Positions 16,068 to 25,987 of a stretch of DNA of 64,000 bases are shown piece by piece. Below the pieces are notes generated by a model. That model was not told where the DNA came from and ran no database searches. It worked only from the letters and a program-made list of their open reading frames with translations. This stretch comes from Leptospira ainazelensis. GTDB lineage: Bacteria > Spirochaetota > Leptospiria > Leptospirales > Leptospiraceae. Where the stretch lies: positions 62,001 to 126,000 of the forward strand of contig NZ_JAFFPT010000079.1 in assembly GCF_016918785.1 (NCBI RefSeq), given 5' to 3'. Each line of letters begins with the position of its first letter. Positions within the stretch are counted from its first letter, which is position 1. Position numbers and translations under genes: made by a program.

Positions 16068-19000
16068 AATACAATCCATATACCTTCATTATTTTCCAGT
16101 TAATTCTTTCCCCAAACTTCTGTTCTTTTTCATCTGAATTATTATTAAAATACCGAAACTTTCCATCTTCTCCCTTAATTGCAAAGAAATAGTGATTTGG
16201 TCCCGGTGGGCTTCTTGTATCACCAAAAATTTGAAGCACACTCCCAACGGGCAATTCCGCAGCGATTTTAGTTACACTCTCATAATTCATAGCGCCACTC
16301 ATTCCAAGCGGATTTCCTTTTTTGTCAACCAGGTAACGCCCAAAGTCGTTGTCCAGCCTCGTGTCTGGTTTGGAGGAGTAGCTGTAACCCGCTGTTCCAC
16401 CGTTGTCATACACTGGGGCCGGGTTGTCCACTCCCATAGACACAAGACCATTCCGTATCTTGTGAGTCATAAACGTTGCGAGGTTGGTATCCATTCCAAT
16501 CTTCTTTGTAAACAAGGCCTGGTCATAGTTGTAAAAAACCCGGCAAAGTGCTTCCGATGTCGCATTCCCCATCTCCATCGGGTTCTTGCCCGAAAAGATC
16601 CATTCGCGAACCTTTTCAAAGTCTTTGTATTCCTTGCTTCCCGGTTTCATCGAAGGATCTGGAGTAAAGTTCTCCTTCTTTCCTCCGCTCTGTTTTACAA
16701 TGTTTTCAAACGTTGCAGACAACTGCACAGCGAGAGGTCCGAACTGACTTTGATTCGCGTTTCTCGCACTCACCATTTCTTTCGCAAGCATGATCTTGTG
16801 ATCCACATCGTTCGGATCATAGTCCTTGCCATAAGTGCGTTTGAAACGATCATTCGGTGACTCAAACGGTAACGCAGCTATCCTTTCCACCTCTGCGATG
16901 CTTAACTTCTTCACGTTCGCATCTTTAGTCGGCGCATTCGTATATCCGGATATTACGTTTTCTGCAATCTTTTGGATTCTTTCCGGACTTGGCTGAAATT
17001 TCTCTTTCGTGTCTCCAAAGTTGAAGTTGTTCGTCATCTGAAGTGGTTCATCAATTACTTTAGGGTTATTCAAGTGCGCGAAAGGGCCATCCTCTTTAAA
17101 GAGACCAGTAGCCGCGTCGTAGTTTCGATCTACAATCTTACGCATCTCCGCATCCAGTGTCTTAGAGATCGTTTTGTCAAGCTCTGGTAGACCACCCTTT
17201 CCTAACCGGTTTGCTTCCTGGTCGTTTGCCTTCATTTCTTTTTTTGCAAGCGCATCTACGATTTCGCCGTTTCGTTTTTCAAGTTCAGCGATTTTGGTAT
17301 TCGTTTCACGATTCAAGTTCATCCCAGGAACGACCTTTTCAAACACTCCTCCGAACGAGTTCTCCTTGGAGTGTTTCAGTTCAGAAATCTGTTTTAAATT
17401 CTCTGCATATACTTGGTTTTTCTCTGCCTGCTTCAGTGCCGACGCGTAGATCTCGGGACCGTAAACTGATTTCGAATCCACACTTGACAGCGTATTCCTG
17501 TAAAGAGTCTCAATTTCACTCTTTGCTACATCGCGAGTTTTCGTTGCCTTTTCGTAGTCTTTGTTCAAAGTTTTCAATTCGGAATCCGATGTGATTTGTC
17601 TCTCAGTCTTTCCCTCTGCATGGAGTTGACTCTTGCGATTTTCGATATCCGTTTTCAAACGATCCACTGTATGGACACTTCTGTCAAAAAGTGTTTTCGT
17701 TTCTTGATATGCTGGACTATTTACGAGCAGGCGGTTCGCCATATCTTCTCTTTTCAGATCTGAATTTACATATCCTTCACGAGAATTCATCAACTGCTCT
17801 ACCACGACCTTCCCGTTTGATCCGTGTTTGTCTAACTCACCGTATTTCTTGATAAACTCTAACTTGCTTTGGTGTTCTGCCTGAACCTTCTTGCCTTCGT
17901 TTGCCATGTATGTCGACGGAGAATCCAACTTAATACCGCTCTTCTGAGTCTTTGCGATAAAGTCCGAGTAGTTCGCGTCGTTATAATGTTTCTCGGATGC
18001 AGCTACTTTCAACTGCTCGTAGTCGTGAGTAATCACTTCGGCCAACTTCGCTCCCACTGCCTCGTGATCGAGCGCCTTTTGCCTTTGTTGTTCCTTGTTT
18101 AGAACCAGCTTCTCGTTCAAATGAGCAACCTCGCTGGAACTTCCCGCCTCAGACGCAGCTTTCAAGATGAGTCCCTTGATACCGCTGTTATTACCTACAT
18201 TCTGCATTCCACCTTTGAAAAGTCCAACCCCTCCACCTAAACCTTGTTCACCGGAGGTTTTCTTCAGCCAAGTTTCAACTGCTTGCATTTGCGATTTGTT
18301 AAGTCCCAATGTCGGATTTACATCCTTCAACGATCTGCGAAGGTCGCTAATGCCTTCTACGTCGTTTGCGCTCGGATCTTTAACAACGCGAACTAAAAAT
18401 TCATTCCGTTTTGCAAGCAGTTCTTTTTTACCCTGTGTTACCGCGCCTTCCGTAAGAAGTTTTGATCTTTCTGAGCTCAGTTTCAGGTTTTGAGATTCAT
18501 AGTTCTCGAGTTTGTTGTAAAGGTCTTTTGCCTGAGGAGCAATCCCATCCTCTCCTTTCAGAAAACTCAATACTCCCCCACCCATCAAATCCTTTAGCCC
18601 CTTTCTAGCCAATTGAACGTTCTTGTCAAATGAGCCTTCGTAGTTGTGGACAACGGCTCCCACATTCTCACCTACCACATACGTGTGATTGTCTTCTACT
18701 TCGATGTTGTACACTTTCGTCGGATCTGTGTTGTAGTGAAAGATTCCTGTCACTCTCGCCCAAGTCCCGTCCGACTTCAACACTTGATCCTGAACTTTCA
18801 GGTCTTCCACCTTCACCCACTCCGAGTTAGCGCTTGTTAAAGCGGAGTTACTTGCATGGGCGTGCGACGCATACGCGTCGGTAGAAAGGGGAATCTCCTC
18901 TATTGCACTCTTGCGTTCGCTCGGTGAGCCGATTAGGCTCGTTACCGCTCTTGCGGTTGTTGCTAAATTAGAAGTTTCTGTTTTTCTTCTGAACGGGTGA

Positions 19001-22000
19001 TTCCAAGTTGTATGGATTTCTTCTTCGTTGTCCAATTCTAAGTAGAAGAGTTGTGGGACCTCGTGGACAAAGAGTTCTGTGACAGGTTTGAATTCGAATT
19101 TGCCGGTATGTTCGTTCCAGGACTGCACTACATCACCGATTTTTAATGTTTCAATCGACTTCAGGCCGTCTTTCGTGTGAACCTGAGTCCCCGCAACAAA
19201 ACAAGTATCCAAGTGAAACACTCCCGCCTTGTCCACCATCTTGCTTCCGTCGTTCGCAAAACCGAAAGCCTGAGCAATGTCTCCACCAAGCCCTTTCACA
19301 AACTTCCCAAACGTGCTCGTCGCAGACTTGCCGTCGTTAAACTTGATCTCGATTCCGGATTTTTCACCCGCACGCGTCACCTCATCCTTCCACTTCTGAA
19401 CTCCGTCCGAAGTCTGAGACATCGCTTCCTTGTGAGCATTCCACTTTTCTAATAGTTTCTCTGGTTGGGCATTCTCTAAGTCGATGCTTCCGTCTTTGTT
19501 CTTCGGAAGATATTGGTCGATATCTGCTTGGGTATACAAAGGTTTGTCCATCTTCGCTCCCAAGCTGATCTCTTTGTGTAAAATCTCCATCTGAGCTTTT
19601 TCGTGATTGTAAGAACTGCTCTCTGCGCTGACTCCTTGAAGATATTCGTTCTGAAAATTCTGGTTCAAACTTCCTTTTTCCCAACCGTGAGTGTTCGTAT
19701 TGTAGTTTACGTTTCCCACTGTCGCCCCTTTCAAACCCTGGATGCTAAATCCAAGAATTCCGTCGTTACCAAGATCCAACGTCGCTCCACCGCCTCGCAG
19801 TCTCTGAGGAATCGCTGTGTTACCGTCGTGGTTGTAGGAAAGCGCCAAGCTGGCATGCCCGTCCTTGCTCGCCGACAAGTTCACGCTCCCGTTAGCCCAT
19901 GCCTTTCCCCCAGCACGGTTTACGTCATAGCTGGCGTTTGCGGTATAGCCGCCGCTTTTGAAGTTGTAATCTAACCCTAAGCCGATATTGTTAGAAAAGT
20001 TAGTATTTACGTTCATTCCAAAGCCCGCATCTTGGTTGTAGCTCAGGCCCATCGTTACGTTGCTCATCTTCATTCCTTGCAAGATGCTCTGAAGCGCTTG
20101 AGCCGCTGGTACTCCCTTGATCCCCGATACGTTCAGGCTCACTCCGCCACCCCAACCGCCTTTTACTTCTTGTTGGCCCGTGATTAGATTGGAGTTCTGA
20201 TGTTTGGTATACGTTACATATCCCGTCAGTGGCGTTTTTACGCCCAAAGTTGCAGTCGAGATCAGTCCGTTTACAAGCGCCGCTGCCGCCCCATTTTCAC
20301 CGTTGATTCGGTTTTCAATCGCCATCGACGCCGCAGTGCTCGCCGCAATCATCGCCACCTGAGCGTTGTTTAACGAAAGGCCGATCGTTGTGAGAGTTGT
20401 ATTGATCGCGGTGGCTCCGGTCCCGAGCACGGAGTTCAACATCTGAATACCCGCAGGCCCTCCGAAATAAGTAACGGCCGCAGCCGCAGCCAATTGGGCC
20501 AGAACCTCCGCGTCTTTCAGTCTCTGTTCTCTCGCGGCTTTTTTTGCTTCTTTCTGATCGATATGATGTTTTAATAATAAACCAATACCATGACCCATAT
20601 CCTTGTCGCCCGCCAGAGCCTCGCCGATCACGTCAAAAAGAACATTCCGCATCTCGGTTTCAACAAATGCCTTGTTGATAATACCCTGCTGGCTTCTCGC
20701 TTTCACGTCTTGTTGAGTGATCGTATTGTTCCAAACTTTAGTCTGATCGTAAACGGAATCTCGCAAGTCCGAGGACACGATCGATTCGCCAAGTAGATTT
20801 CCGACATCCGCGATCGTTGTCAGAACTCCCTTGACGCCTTTGGAAACAAGACTCGTAATTCCGCCGCCGAAAAGTTTGTTGTCGAGAAACATAATCGCGG
20901 AAACCGGATTCGTAAGAGCCGTTAAATTGATAAGGCCGTCCCGTTTGTTTAAGTCCCTCTCTGCTTGTTTTCTTACCACGAAGTCCGACGCTTGTTGCGA
21001 CCAAAGATCGATCGTCTTTTGGTCCAGATGATGGATACGGCCATACTCCTTCACCGATTCGCTCGCAAGCATCGCTTGATCGCTATCCCAATTTCGGATA
21101 TCGTCTTTAAAGTCTTTGAACTTGATGTCGTTTAAGATCTCTCTCGTCTCTTGATTGATATGTTTTTCGTATTTTTCGGAAGTCAAACCCAGATCCCCGG
21201 AAATATGTACCCCGCTTTGAATCGCCGCCCCGATCGCTTCACCGACCGCGCCTTCGATGCTCGCAACTCCTAACTTTAGGTTTCCGGCAAGCCCTTGCAA
21301 AGAAAAAGCGCCGCTTCGCATTCCGAGCTCTTGTTTCGCGTGACGCATCTCCATATAATCGATGGTGTACTGAGCCAAAGCTCCGGCAAACGTGGGAGAC
21401 ATACCGTTCGCGATCGCAGCTTTCTGAACTCCAAAACCGTACATGCTGTTTTTGAAATCCTTCCATTTATCGATCGCAGCCAGATTATTTTCATAGGATT
21501 TAAAACTAGATTCGGACAGCTCGGACGCCGCGATACCGGCGCCCGGCGCAACACCTTCCAAAGCGACCAGAGCCATGGGAATGACCTTAATAAAGGCTTT
21601 CTCCAAACCTTCCATTCCGACCGCGTCAATAAAGTTGTGAATTCCTTTTCCAATGCCTAAATTTTTAGACCCCATATCGTGTTTTGCTTTCGATACTTCC
21701 AAATGAGTCTGAAGACCGCCCGCGAGAAAAGACGCCACATCGGGAGGTAAGTCGAAAGTTCTCGCAATCACAGTCGCAACGACGTCCTGAACCGCTTGGT
21801 TTGCCTGTTTCGACACCCAGGCGCTAGTCGACATCCCGCCTAACAAAACCGCTTCGGCGTAGTCCGCGATCAGGTTGGCGATTTTCACCTTGTTCCCAAC
21901 GTCCTGAGAAGCGAGAGAAGAATTCCGGTCGCTCATCTGCTGGACCCTATTCATTTCGGTAAAAAGAAGAGCCGTATGTTTGTTCGAAGAAAGATAACCG

Positions 22001-25000
22001 TTTACGTTTTGAAACGTCGCGTTCACAAGATCGCTAAAACCTTTCTCCCTTTCGTTAAAAATATCTCCTAAACGCGAAGCGCCTCTCCCCAGAAGAAACG
22101 AATCTTTCGAAGGAGCCGCGATCGTAACCAAAGCGTCCTCCGTACCGTAACAATAAGAGTCCGAGTTCCCGGCGTCCGAACCGCAATACGAAGAAGTACC
22201 GTCATATACCTTTCTGTGAGCCGTGATCTTTCCGTCAGCAGCCACATCCACGCTCGAATACTTGTTTTCAACATACTGACTGCAGGCCGCCTTGCTTAAG
22301 TCGTCTCCGCACTGCTCTGCAACCCAATCTCCCAGAGTCATCTGTTTCGTTTCGCCGTTCTCGGTAAACGTTGCAATGGATCCGTCCGGATTCAAAACAT
22401 AAGAAGTGCTGATCGTTTCTCCCGTAATCCGATCCTTAGTTTTGACTTCTCTTGTTTTGATACCTGCGGCTTCGATCAGATCGCTATATCCGTTCTGAGT
22501 AAACTGCTTCTCGTCTCTCAAGCTTTCGGCGATACCTTTCATATAGCCCAAAATCGTATCCATCGTCGCATTGTTAGTCGAAGAAAGAAGACTCAAGTTC
22601 GAGATCCCCGTAGTAATCCGATTGATCCCAGAACCGATTTGGTCCAAAAGTGCGAAATTCGGGATCCCTCGGTCCGCATTTCGATCCAGACCGCTAAGAA
22701 TAGTACCAAAAGCGTCCTTAAAAGAACTCTGATCCACCGTCAAATCCCCGTCCAAATTCGACTTCAGTTGACCCTTGTTCAAACCCGCCAACACCTCTTG
22801 AGTGAGCTGTTGATAATTCGATTGTCCCTGTCCGTTCTGAAGAGCGCTCTGCGCAGAATGAAACGCGTTAGTCGCCTGTTGTTGCAGTTGACCCATCTGT
22901 GCAAGCCAGGACGATTGTTGACTCTGGATATCCTGAACTCCGGAGTTAAAAGTATTCTGAGCATCGCTCAGAGCCGTCTGCATCTGAGTCTGCCAGTTTG
23001 AATACTGAGCCTGATACGACGCGACTTGAGCCGTCCAGTTCGTGATCGAAGGCATCACGTTCGTCTGCCAATCGTGTTCAAAAGCCTGAAGCTGCAACAC
23101 CAGGTCCTGATACGTCGTAACGTTCGCATACGCGTTGTTATTCGTTACGGTAAACGAAAGTTCGATCCACGCGTAGTCTTGTTCATGTTGAATGTCCAAA
23201 AAAAACGGGACCAAGGCGGGAGTAAGATAGATTTGTCGCGCCACATAGGCTCGAAAATCGATTCCGGAATTAAGTCCTTCGCTGTAAGTTCGGTTGGCGC
23301 CAAAAATACCCGGACCGGGATTAAAGAAATCAACGTTGTTGCAGCCTAAAGGATTCGGACAATACGGATTGGGATTTGCAGGATCGCCGACGTAATTCAT
23401 AAAAGCGCGCAAATCCGCCTGATTGATGCCGGTAATCGTCATACCCGGACCGAGTCCCACCAAACCCTCCAGAGGAGATCCCGATCCGCCCAGGCCGCTG
23501 GAATAAGCATCCATGATCCAGTTTGAAAGATCCATTTCGGTGATCTCATTGCGAACATAGGCCATGATTTTCTGAGCCAACCCCCCGGCCCCTTCGGTCG
23601 CACCGCTATTGAAAATCTCCCACATCGAAACGTCGTTCGTCGAAAAATTAGAGCTCTGGTCGTAATGACTAAACGGGGAAGGCCACCATCCTTGCATATA
23701 AGTCAAAGGATTGTTTGTCAAAGGTCCGCCGTTCGAACCGTATTGATAGGTGTAACTCGCGCCGTTCTGAACGTTAACCGCATTTTGAAGCGCATTCTGC
23801 GTCGACAACAACTCGTTGTGTAAAAACGTGCTCAAAAGACTCGAAGCATACAAAAAACCCGCTTCCATATCCTGAACCTGGCAAGAATGACCCGCAGCAC
23901 AAGTCACACAACGTGTGTCTCCCACAGGACAACTGTTCGCAAAATAAGAACCCGTAGCCGAAGCCGGAACCGTATTGTCCACGACCGCGCTGTAACAAGT
24001 GTGACCCGCAGAACAAGTGTTAGACGCAACAAAAGTCCCCGAAGTGGAGTCGAACAAACCCTTCACACAAGTGCTTCCCGAAAGACAGTTATTGTTGTAA
24101 CTAAGCATAGTCCCGGAAGTATAATCGAAAATCGCGGGCATCACATAACCTTCCTGCATCGCGGTTGCAACCTTGTTGATCACATTCTGGAAAGCTCGGC
24201 CGTCCGCGTTCAAACCCGTGCGGATTGTAAGGTTCTCTTGTTCTGTACCGTTACAGGTCGAAGGACAAACCGTATTCTGAACGTAACTGCTCGTAGTCGT
24301 ATCATACAAAACGTTAGCGCAGGTGTGACCCGCAGGACAAGCCCCTGCTCCATAAAACTGACTGTTGGTCGGATCGTATTGATAGGTCGTACAAACGTGA
24401 CCCGCGGGACAACTCGCCTGAACATAACTGTTCGAAGCGTTGTCATACAAAACCGAAATCGTATTCCAAAAAAGGCCGTTCCCGTTTAAAAAATTCTGAT
24501 AACCTTCGAGGCTTGTAAGAATCTGATCCTTAACCCCGGCCTGAGATTGTTGAATCTGAGCAAGGTGAGCCTGATACTGCATCTCCGTAGCGTTGATCTG
24601 AGAAATTAAACTTTGATATTTGTCAGTTAAACCCTGGAGAGCTTCTTGATACGTCTGCAAACCGTTTTGGAGGTTGTTATGAAAATCGTTCCACCACTGA
24701 CTCTCCAAACCCTCCAAAGTTTGTTGGCCGCTGTTCAAAACCGCCTGGCTGAGAGCGCCGCCGAGATTTAAATTTAAACCGCTCCCCGAAATAAAAGAAT
24801 CCCACTGACTCTGAAACTGAGCCGTGGAACTGGCAACCGCGCCCGAATTCGAACCATACAACGCGGAAAGATATTCGCTCCTCTCAGACAAAATCTCGGT
24901 CTCCACCGCCGACTGCCACTCCAACAACTGTTCGCTCGCCTGACCCTGCAAAGAATTGTGAACATACGCCTGATAGTCCTGAACCGAAGCAAAATGGTCG

Positions 25001-25275
25001 CTCGTCGTAACGCTATTCACGATCATCGAAATCTGAGCCTGAACCTGAGCCTCCCATTGAGTCTGCAAGATACTCACATTCTGAAAAACAAACGCGTCCC
25101 AGTTGCCGATCGTCTGCATACCGTCCGCAACACTAAACGTCTGGTTCATACTATTCGAATTAAAGACCGGAGTATTCAAATTCGGAACTACAACCGGTTG
25201 AGACCAGAGCCCGAAACAAGAACCTAGAAGAAAAACCAAAAAAATTCGAAAATAAAAATTGGGTCTAAAAAACAT
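16054..25275 (-). CDS. Giant secreted Hint-domain protein, polymorphic-toxin-like (Leptospira-specific giant family)
   Basis: The start is placed at the ATG at 25275, since MFFRPNFYFRIFLVFLLGS begins a signal peptide; an upstream start at 25308 would bury it. The protein has 3073 residues. Visible regions are: signal (1-30); Trp/Gln-rich helical stretches (to ~280); Cys-rich repeats of the C-x-AGH-x-C type (~288-466); a second Gln-rich coiled region (~720-850); an Ala-rich hydrophobic stretch (~1592-1680); Gly/Asn-rich beta repeats (~1690-1907); a Hint domain from Cys2025 (TCFVAGTQVHT) to Asn2211 (VVHN); a long helical region; and a C-terminal domain where Cys2911 (EALCRVFYN), His3028 (PNHYFFAIK) and Asn3044-3046 could form a papain-like triad. 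From memory the backbone resembles the Leptospira family TIGR04388. Signal, Hint and tail fit polymorphic toxins; toxicity and the triad are inference. Confidence 0.85.
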   Translation of the reverse strand: MFFRPNFYFRIFLVFLLGSCFGLWSQPVVVPNLNTPVFNSNSMNQTFSVADGMQTIGNWDAFVFQNVSILQTQWEAQVQAQISMIVNSVTTSDHFASVQDYQAYVHNSLQGQASEQLLEWQSAVETEILSERSEYLSALYGSNSGAVASSTAQFQSQWDSFISGSGLNLNLGGALSQAVLNSGQQTLEGLESQWWNDFHNNLQNGLQTYQEALQGLTDKYQSLISQINATEMQYQAHLAQIQQSQAGVKDQILTSLEGYQNFLNGNGLFWNTISVLYDNASNSYVQASCPAGHVCTTYQYDPTNSQFYGAGACPAGHTCANVLYDTTTSSYVQNTVCPSTCNGTEQENLTIRTGLNADGRAFQNVINKVATAMQEGYVMPAIFDYTSGTMLSYNNNCLSGSTCVKGLFDSTSGTFVASNTCSAGHTCYSAVVDNTVPASATGSYFANSCPVGDTRCVTCAAGHSCQVQDMEAGFLYASSLLSTFLHNELLSTQNALQNAVNVQNGASYTYQYGSNGGPLTNNPLTYMQGWWPSPFSHYDQSSNFSTNDVSMWEIFNSGATEGAGGLAQKIMAYVRNEITEMDLSNWIMDAYSSGLGGSGSPLEGLVGLGPGMTITGINQADLRAFMNYVGDPANPNPYCPNPLGCNNVDFFNPGPGIFGANRTYSEGLNSGIDFRAYVARQIYLTPALVPFFLDIQHEQDYAWIELSFTVTNNNAYANVTTYQDLVLQLQAFEHDWQTNVMPSITNWTAQVASYQAQYSNWQTQMQTALSDAQNTFNSGVQDIQSQQSSWLAQMGQLQQQATNAFHSAQSALQNGQGQSNYQQLTQEVLAGLNKGQLKSNLDGDLTVDQSSFKDAFGTILSGLDRNADRGIPNFALLDQIGSGINRITTGISNLSLLSSTNNATMDTILGYMKGIAESLRDEKQFTQNGYSDLIEAAGIKTREVKTKDRITGETISTSYVLNPDGSIATFTENGETKQMTLGDWVAEQCGDDLSKAACSQYVENKYSSVDVAADGKITAHRKVYDGTSSYCGSDAGNSDSYCYGTEDALVTIAAPSKDSFLLGRGASRLGDIFNEREKGFSDLVNATFQNVNGYLSSNKHTALLFTEMNRVQQMSDRNSSLASQDVGNKVKIANLIADYAEAVLLGGMSTSAWVSKQANQAVQDVVATVIARTFDLPPDVASFLAGGLQTHLEVSKAKHDMGSKNLGIGKGIHNFIDAVGMEGLEKAFIKVIPMALVALEGVAPGAGIAASELSESSFKSYENNLAAIDKWKDFKNSMYGFGVQKAAIANGMSPTFAGALAQYTIDYMEMRHAKQELGMRSGAFSLQGLAGNLKLGVASIEGAVGEAIGAAIQSGVHISGDLGLTSEKYEKHINQETREILNDIKFKDFKDDIRNWDSDQAMLASESVKEYGRIHHLDQKTIDLWSQQASDFVVRKQAERDLNKRDGLINLTALTNPVSAIMFLDNKLFGGGITSLVSKGVKGVLTTIADVGNLLGESIVSSDLRDSVYDQTKVWNNTITQQDVKARSQQGIINKAFVETEMRNVLFDVIGEALAGDKDMGHGIGLLLKHHIDQKEAKKAAREQRLKDAEVLAQLAAAAAVTYFGGPAGIQMLNSVLGTGATAINTTLTTIGLSLNNAQVAMIAASTAASMAIENRINGENGAAAALVNGLISTATLGVKTPLTGYVTYTKHQNSNLITGQQEVKGGWGGGVSLNVSGIKGVPAAQALQSILQGMKMSNVTMGLSYNQDAGFGMNVNTNFSNNIGLGLDYNFKSGGYTANASYDVNRAGGKAWANGSVNLSASKDGHASLALSYNHDGNTAIPQRLRGGGATLDLGNDGILGFSIQGLKGATVGNVNYNTNTHGWEKGSLNQNFQNEYLQGVSAESSSYNHEKAQMEILHKEISLGAKMDKPLYTQADIDQYLPKNKDGSIDLENAQPEKLLEKWNAHKEAMSQTSDGVQKWKDEVTRAGEKSGIEIKFNDGKSATSTFGKFVKGLGGDIAQAFGFANDGSKMVDKAGVFHLDTCFVAGTQVHTKDGLKSIETLKIGDVVQSWNEHTGKFEFKPVTELFVHEVPQLFYLELDNEEEIHTTWNHPFRRKTETSNLATTARAVTSLIGSPSERKSAIEEIPLSTDAYASHAHASNSALTSANSEWVKVEDLKVQDQVLKSDGTWARVTGIFHYNTDPTKVYNIEVEDNHTYVVGENVGAVVHNYEGSFDKNVQLARKGLKDLMGGGVLSFLKGEDGIAPQAKDLYNKLENYESQNLKLSSERSKLLTEGAVTQGKKELLAKRNEFLVRVVKDPSANDVEGISDLRRSLKDVNPTLGLNKSQMQAVETWLKKTSGEQGLGGGVGLFKGGMQNVGNNSGIKGLILKAASEAGSSSEVAHLNEKLVLNKEQQRQKALDHEAVGAKLAEVITHDYEQLKVAASEKHYNDANYSDFIAKTQKSGIKLDSPSTYMANEGKKVQAEHQSKLEFIKKYGELDKHGSNGKVVVEQLMNSREGYVNSDLKREDMANRLLVNSPAYQETKTLFDRSVHTVDRLKTDIENRKSQLHAEGKTERQITSDSELKTLNKDYEKATKTRDVAKSEIETLYRNTLSSVDSKSVYGPEIYASALKQAEKNQVYAENLKQISELKHSKENSFGGVFEKVVPGMNLNRETNTKIAELEKRNGEIVDALAKKEMKANDQEANRLGKGGLPELDKTISKTLDAEMRKIVDRNYDAATGLFKEDGPFAHLNNPKVIDEPLQMTNNFNFGDTKEKFQPSPERIQKIAENVISGYTNAPTKDANVKKLSIAEVERIAALPFESPNDRFKRTYGKDYDPNDVDHKIMLAKEMVSARNANQSQFGPLAVQLSATFENIVKQSGGKKENFTPDPSMKPGSKEYKDFEKVREWIFSGKNPMEMGNATSEALCRVFYNYDQALFTKKIGMDTNLATFMTHKIRNGLVSMGVDNPAPVYDNGGTAGYSYSSKPDTRLDNDFGRYLVDKKGNPLGMSGAMNYESVTKIAAELPVGSVLQIFGDTRSPPGPNHYFFAIKGEDGKFRYFNNNSDEKEQKFGERINWKIMKVYGLYYDKK
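18838..18970. repeat. Hairpin-rich in-frame insertion inside the Hint domain
   Basis: Between HPFRRK and EWVKVEDL, where Hint domains normally have a short turn, about 46 extra residues are encoded. The DNA carries CGACGC-ATAC-GCGTCG (18865-18880), GAGCC-GATTA-GGCTC (18926-18940) and ACCGC-TCTT-GCGGT (18944-18957). It looks like a palindromic element that entered in frame. Confidence 0.5.
19555..19957 (-). repeat. 403-bp direct repeat, copy 2 (inside the giant gene)
   Basis: This is the source or partner of the copy at 12871-13273. It encodes about residues 1774-1907 of the giant protein, the beta-rich region ahead of the Hint domain. Confidence 0.9.
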
Positions 25276-25453
25276 ACATACACTCTCAAAAATCAAAATT
25301 AGGGACAAATGAGAAAATTACGCACAAAGTGATTGTTCAGATAATAAATTATCACACCACGAAGAACAAACGGTAAAATATGTGATATTGAAGTCAACAT
25401 CATATCACATATTTCAAGAGGAGCCTTAATTCTGAATTATAAAAGAAGAGAGG

Positions 25454-25647
25454 GCCAAACGAGAGCATTCTACCGAAACGAATTACGCTTTTGATAAATT
25501 GAAAAGTTAGTCGATGGTGCAAACAATACGCGCTACCGAGCGCTTCTACTTTCTTTGGAGAACAATCCGTTTCATCCAAGTGCAGAATGGGAAAGAATTA
25601 CAAAAATAATGGCAAAAGGTTCTATGCCATGGAAGGGTTTAAAATGA
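25454..25647 (+). pseudogene. Remnant of a gene that overlapped an HTH gene (toxin-antitoxin-like layout)
   Basis: After a frameshift near 25507 the frame reads LVDGANNTRYRALLLSLENN and ends SMPWKGLK at a TGA that overlaps the next ATG (ATGA). There is no intact start. Size, order and overlap recall the toxin half of a two-gene toxin-antitoxin module, but the family is not recognised. Confidence 0.4.
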
Positions 25648-25864
25648 AGAATTTAACCGTAAAGTTGGGACAAAAATTAAAGAAATTAGGGTCTCAAAAA
25701 ACATTACCCAAGAACAAATAGATGAGGGTGAATTTGTTATTTCATACCAAACCGTCCGACCGTCACAGGCTTCGAGGATGGAACCGCTTCCCCTTCCGTA
25801 AGGGTCTATTTTTAAAATTTCTAAGCGCTTGAAAGTGAAGCCGAAAGATTTGTTGGATGTCTAG
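25644..25864 (+). pseudogene. Decayed XRE/HTH regulator (antitoxin-like)
   Basis: It begins MKNLTVKLGQKLK. The HTH continues only after a frameshift (KEIRVSKNITQEQIDEG), and the C-terminal end is recovered in frame as ISKRLKVKPKDLLDV. These are typical features of Xre/Cro HTH proteins, here broken by at least two frame changes. Together with the overlapping upstream remnant it fills most of the 25276-25987 gap; the stretch 25276-25453 shows only AT-rich promoter-like sequence for the giant gene. Confidence 0.55.
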
Positions 25865-25987
25865 TCTTCAAAATTAGAAGCGCCCTTTTCACTATATAGA
25901 AGAACTCTCTTTTACATTCAATAATCTGTCTTATTCTAAGCTAAAGTATTGACATATCGAATCAGTAGACAAAGTATTTTATCAGCA

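Noticed and set aside
16192..25227. Many plus-strand and out-of-frame ORFs of 60-220 codons across the giant gene
   Set aside because: They are shadows of the continuous 3073-codon gene, whose domains are clear on the minus strand.
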